A stretch of DNA of 64,000 bases, from assembly GCF_014201375.1 (NCBI RefSeq), contig NZ_JACHDZ010000001.1, forward strand, positions 1,033,206 through 1,097,205, given 5' to 3'. The translations under genes and the position numbers were made by a program. This DNA is from Tunturiibacter empetritectus. GTDB lineage: Bacteria; Acidobacteriota; Terriglobia; Terriglobales; Acidobacteriaceae. This document shows, one piece after another, positions 61,946 to 64,000 of the stretch. The notes under the pieces were generated by a model. That model saw only the letters and a program-made list of their open reading frames with translations. It searched no databases and had not been told where the DNA came from. Position 1 is the first letter of the stretch; each line of letters begins with the position of its first letter.

Positions 61946-62590
61946 GTGAAGATCCCGCGCGCCTCTTTCAGTTATCTTCTTCCTCTTTTTTCTCTTGGGC
62001 TTTGGATAGTGCTTGTAGCTGTTCCCGTAACCCTCATCTACTTGAGCCTTCAGCAGGAGGCACATGGTTCCAATGTGGTTCGGATGCAGTTTGGCGAGTT
62101 CACGCAAGTAATTTCTCGCTCGCATTTTCTGACCTTTGCATTGAAAATGGGCACCTTATCCAAAAAGGCTCATCTGATCGAAGCGGTCAATCTGCCCGCG
62201 TTTGCCGTTGACTTGCTAATTTCGAGACTTTCCGGCCATTGGCCAATGGGCTGGACGCCAAGTGGGTTTATGCCAGAGCAGTGGAACGCGCTGTCATTCC
62301 CATTCTATTGTCTGCCGTTCTGGTGGTTCGTAGGTACTGGCTTTGATGCTGTGTTCAGTCACAAACGTCTCCGCTGGCCGAGCATGCTTGTAGGAACTCT
62401 ACTTTGTGGTTTCTGTCTCTTCTTATTGTTCGGCTTGCGATTTGCTATCTCTGTAGAGGAGAGGGAAGGAATGACTTACCCGTTCTGGGGCTTCGGCTTT
62501 TGGGTGGCTTTGTTTGCTATATTCCCAGTTGCTTGGTTTAGACAACGGAAGATATTCCGTCTAATGCGTGGTGCAAACGCTGCCTCGTAA
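61946..62590 (+). CDS. Hypothetical membrane protein, lower-GC
   Basis: 214 residues from GTG at 61946. Helices at about 12-34, 112-130, 148-165 and 178-196. A loop has 'HWPMGWTPSGFMPEQWNALS'. Codon choice (many TTT, CTT, ATT) differs from its neighbours, suggesting recent arrival. The ribosome-binding site is poor. No family is recognised. Confidence 0.6.
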   Translation: MKIPRASFSYLLPLFSLGLWIVLVAVPVTLIYLSLQQEAHGSNVVRMQFGEFTQVISRSHFLTFALKMGTLSKKAHLIEAVNLPAFAVDLLISRLSGHWPMGWTPSGFMPEQWNALSFPFYCLPFWWFVGTGFDAVFSHKRLRWPSMLVGTLLCGFCLFLLFGLRFAISVEEREGMTYPFWGFGFWVALFAIFPVAWFRQRKIFRLMRGANAAS

Positions 62591-62608
62591 AAGCGCAAAA
62601 CAATTTCC

Positions 62609-63067
62609 TCACCCAACCGCCAGCTCCGTCACACTGGCCTCAACGCCATCCTCCACGGTCACAAACCCTACCGTTAGCGGAAGCGAAAATCTTCGCGGCC
62701 CTGCGCTTCCGGGATTGAAGTAGATCACCCCATCCTTTGCTTCAACCTTTGCTTTATGCGAGTGGCCGCTTACCACCATCACCACGCCGGCGGCCTTTGG
62801 GTTGATGTCCAGATCGTTCACTGAGTGGACCAGATAAAACAACTGCCCGCCTAGCTCCACCACATCGGTAGCAGGCAGCTCCGCGCAGGCTCCCGCTACG
62901 TCGACGTTCCCGCGAATCGCCGTCACCGGAGCGATCTCGCGCAAGGCATCTAGAATCGCGATATCCCCCACATCTCCGGCGTGCAGGATATGCTCGACGC
63001 CGCGCAATGCGGCCAGAGCCTCTGGCCGCATCAACCCGTGCGTATCGGAGATCACTCCAATCAACAT
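62609..63067 (-). CDS. YfcE/MJ0936-type metallophosphoesterase
   Basis: 152 residues. 'MLIGVISDTHGLMRPEALAA', 'HILHAGDVGDIAILDAL', 'VTAIRGNVDVAG', 'VMVVSGHSHKAKVEAKDGVI' and 'YFNPGSAGPRRFSLP' are the complete two-metal phosphoesterase signatures. Family members hydrolyse phosphodiesters; the natural substrate is unknown. Convergent with the 61946 gene. Confidence 0.93.
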   Translation of the reverse strand: MLIGVISDTHGLMRPEALAALRGVEHILHAGDVGDIAILDALREIAPVTAIRGNVDVAGACAELPATDVVELGGQLFYLVHSVNDLDINPKAAGVVMVVSGHSHKAKVEAKDGVIYFNPGSAGPRRFSLPLTVGFVTVEDGVEASVTELAVG

Positions 63068-63137
63068 AGTGACTAAAATTCGTTTTGCCTTTGCTCGTTT
63101 TTAATCCGTAAATTCCCGTGCAGATCTGCGGTCGGTC

Positions 63138-63617
63138 TTATGCCAGCTTCAAACTCTGTAGTGAGGCATACTCCCGGCTCAACTTCGGATCGTGACTTCG
63201 ATCAGGATCGATCCGCAGCTCGAGCGTAGTGATCCCGCTCAGGTTCTCTGAGTAGTCCTCAATCTCTTCGGTCGAGCCATTCGGACTGAATGTCCACTGC
63301 TGGCGCACGATTTCTTTCAGCTCGGTGCCCATGCCCGCAAACAAGGCAAACTCCTGCGACCGCTCAGACGTCTTATCCACAAAGTGCAGTTGAAGCCGCT
63401 TGATCGTTAGCGGCTCGTCAAAGTGCAGGCGGATCAACTGCGGTCCGGTCGTCGCAGCTCTCCAACCCGTCGTAGCCTTTCTGCCCAACGCATGTTCAAT
63501 TGGAAACTTCTCATCCTCGGAGCTGATCTCGACCCGCGCAATCCGCTCCAGGTCGCGCCATAGATCGCTGATGGGAGTTGCTGTTGCCGTCGACGGTGAA
63601 ACGATACTCTTACGCAT
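63138..63617 (-). CDS. Discoidin-like (F5/8 type C) beta-sandwich protein
   Basis: 159 residues from ATG at 63617 (AAAGG 8 bases upstream); the longer frame from 63692 adds an unlikely leader. 'RVEISSEDEKFPIEHALGRK', 'GWRAATTGPQLIRLHFDEPL' and 'IKRLQLHFVDKTSERSQEFA' fit the carbohydrate-binding discoidin jelly roll. 'TFSPNGSTEEIEDYSENLSG' and 'LELRIDPDRS' complete it. Not secreted by sequence. The ligand is unknown. Confidence 0.68.
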   Translation of the reverse strand: MRKSIVSPSTATATPISDLWRDLERIARVEISSEDEKFPIEHALGRKATTGWRAATTGPQLIRLHFDEPLTIKRLQLHFVDKTSERSQEFALFAGMGTELKEIVRQQWTFSPNGSTEEIEDYSENLSGITTLELRIDPDRSHDPKLSREYASLQSLKLA

Positions 63618-63853
63618 TGGTATTGCCTTTCCGTTCCAAGGCCAAGCATATCCGATATCGATCCCGGTCGCACGGGTACAGCCGGCACTCATCCGCGTTC
63701 AAACAAGAAGCTCCTCACGTTCGGTTGCAGCAGGAAAAAGCTGAATCCCCCTGCAACCAACACTCCGCTCCCGCCTCTCAGCCAATCCCCTGTGGATACC
63801 AACATAAACAAATCTCCGAGACTGCTGACAAAGAAGATGCTCAAAGCCGTCCA

Positions 63854-64000
63854 TCATGCCCATCTCCGTCTTCGAAGAAGCCCAATACCTGCCGATGCAG
63901 TGACGCATCCCAGCACCGCAAGGAAAGCACCCGACACCGTGCCCAGTGCAGTGAAAGCCGAATAGGCCCTTTCGTTTAACTGCCAGAGAGCGTCGAGACC
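63854..64000 (-). CDS. C-terminal part of a membrane protein
   Basis: 48 residues and a TGA (63856-63854) enter from beyond the window. 'NERAYSAFTALGTVSGAFLA' begins a helix that ends with 'GIGLLRRRRWA', giving a one-helix, basic C-terminus. Nothing more can be said without the rest. Confidence 0.55.
   Translation of the reverse strand, partial: GLDALWQLNERAYSAFTALGTVSGAFLAVLGCVTASAGIGLLRRRRWA

Noticed and set aside
1..64000. CRISPR arrays, tRNA, rRNA, insertion sequences, prophage
   Set aside because: No regularly spaced repeats, no tRNA T-arm signature outside tmRNA, no transposase, integrase or phage structural genes were seen; the single GH24 lysozyme is not enough for a prophage.

Overview
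The window looks like chromosome from an acidobacterium of the class Terriglobia (Terriglobus/Granulicella/Edaphobacter type). This is inferred from the gene mix: an S53 pro-kumamolisin peptidase with a C-terminal Ig-like tail, a DUF4965/DUF5127-type glutaminase-like enzyme, two GH15 enzymes, a PCYCGC-type secreted protein, a bacilliredoxin, a CtaA haem A synthase, and intergenic palindromes of the 'GGCTAAAGCC' kind. No rRNA, tRNA, CRISPR array, transposase or integrase was seen. One stable RNA, tmRNA (ssrA), is at 13272-13628 on the minus strand. About 60 protein genes are supported, including partial genes at both window edges.

Region 1-13.3 kb is less GC-rich than what follows. It holds a partial secreted beta-propeller protein, an OxyR-like LysR regulator with an OxyR-type box next to it, and a tightly overlapping minus-strand operon (alpha/beta hydrolase, gluconate-dehydrogenase subunit-3-like protein, GMC oxidoreductase, GH15 enzyme, two membrane proteins). 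It also holds a plus-strand set (YagU-like protein, GH15 glucoamylase/glucodextranase, SDR, VKOR-family protein). It ends at the 3' end of ssrA, a classic island insertion site, beside a decayed kelch fragment.

Region 13.3-28.7 kb is housekeeping genes mixed with repeat-rich gaps: pterin dehydratase, an HD-GYP response regulator, two DinB proteins, glmU, the divergent qorR/qorB redox pair, the glutaminase-like enzyme, an NTF2-like protein, a catalytic plus non-catalytic M16 peptidase pair and a GH24 lysozyme. Region 29-38 kb has a ROK regulator with a GH105 hydrolase, then a beta-oxidation operon in fadN-fadA-(small membrane protein)-fadE order. Its promoter contains a near-consensus FadR-type (TetR) operator between -35 and -10, and it ends in a clear terminator.

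Region 38-50.8 kb has the S53 peptidase, ppk1, an ECF sigma factor with a membrane protein and a tiny coiled-coil protein, a LEA-like secreted protein, ctaA, proC, a DUF885 protein, a degenerate sigma-54-type regulator and a bacilliredoxin. Region 51-64 kb has murB, modABC, thrC-thrB, trxA, a CorC/HlyC-family membrane protein with an orphan DppB-type permease, a secreted protein, a Tat-exported aldo/keto reductase, membrane proteins and a YfcE-like phosphoesterase.

The most novel-looking signal is a roughly 200-nt family of structured intergenic repeats (15335-15541, 53591-53790, half copy 24757-24843). Each starts within a few bases of the stop codon of a minus-strand gene (phhB, modA, an M16 peptidase), in the same orientation relative to that gene. 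A local hairpin in it shows compensatory base changes between copies.
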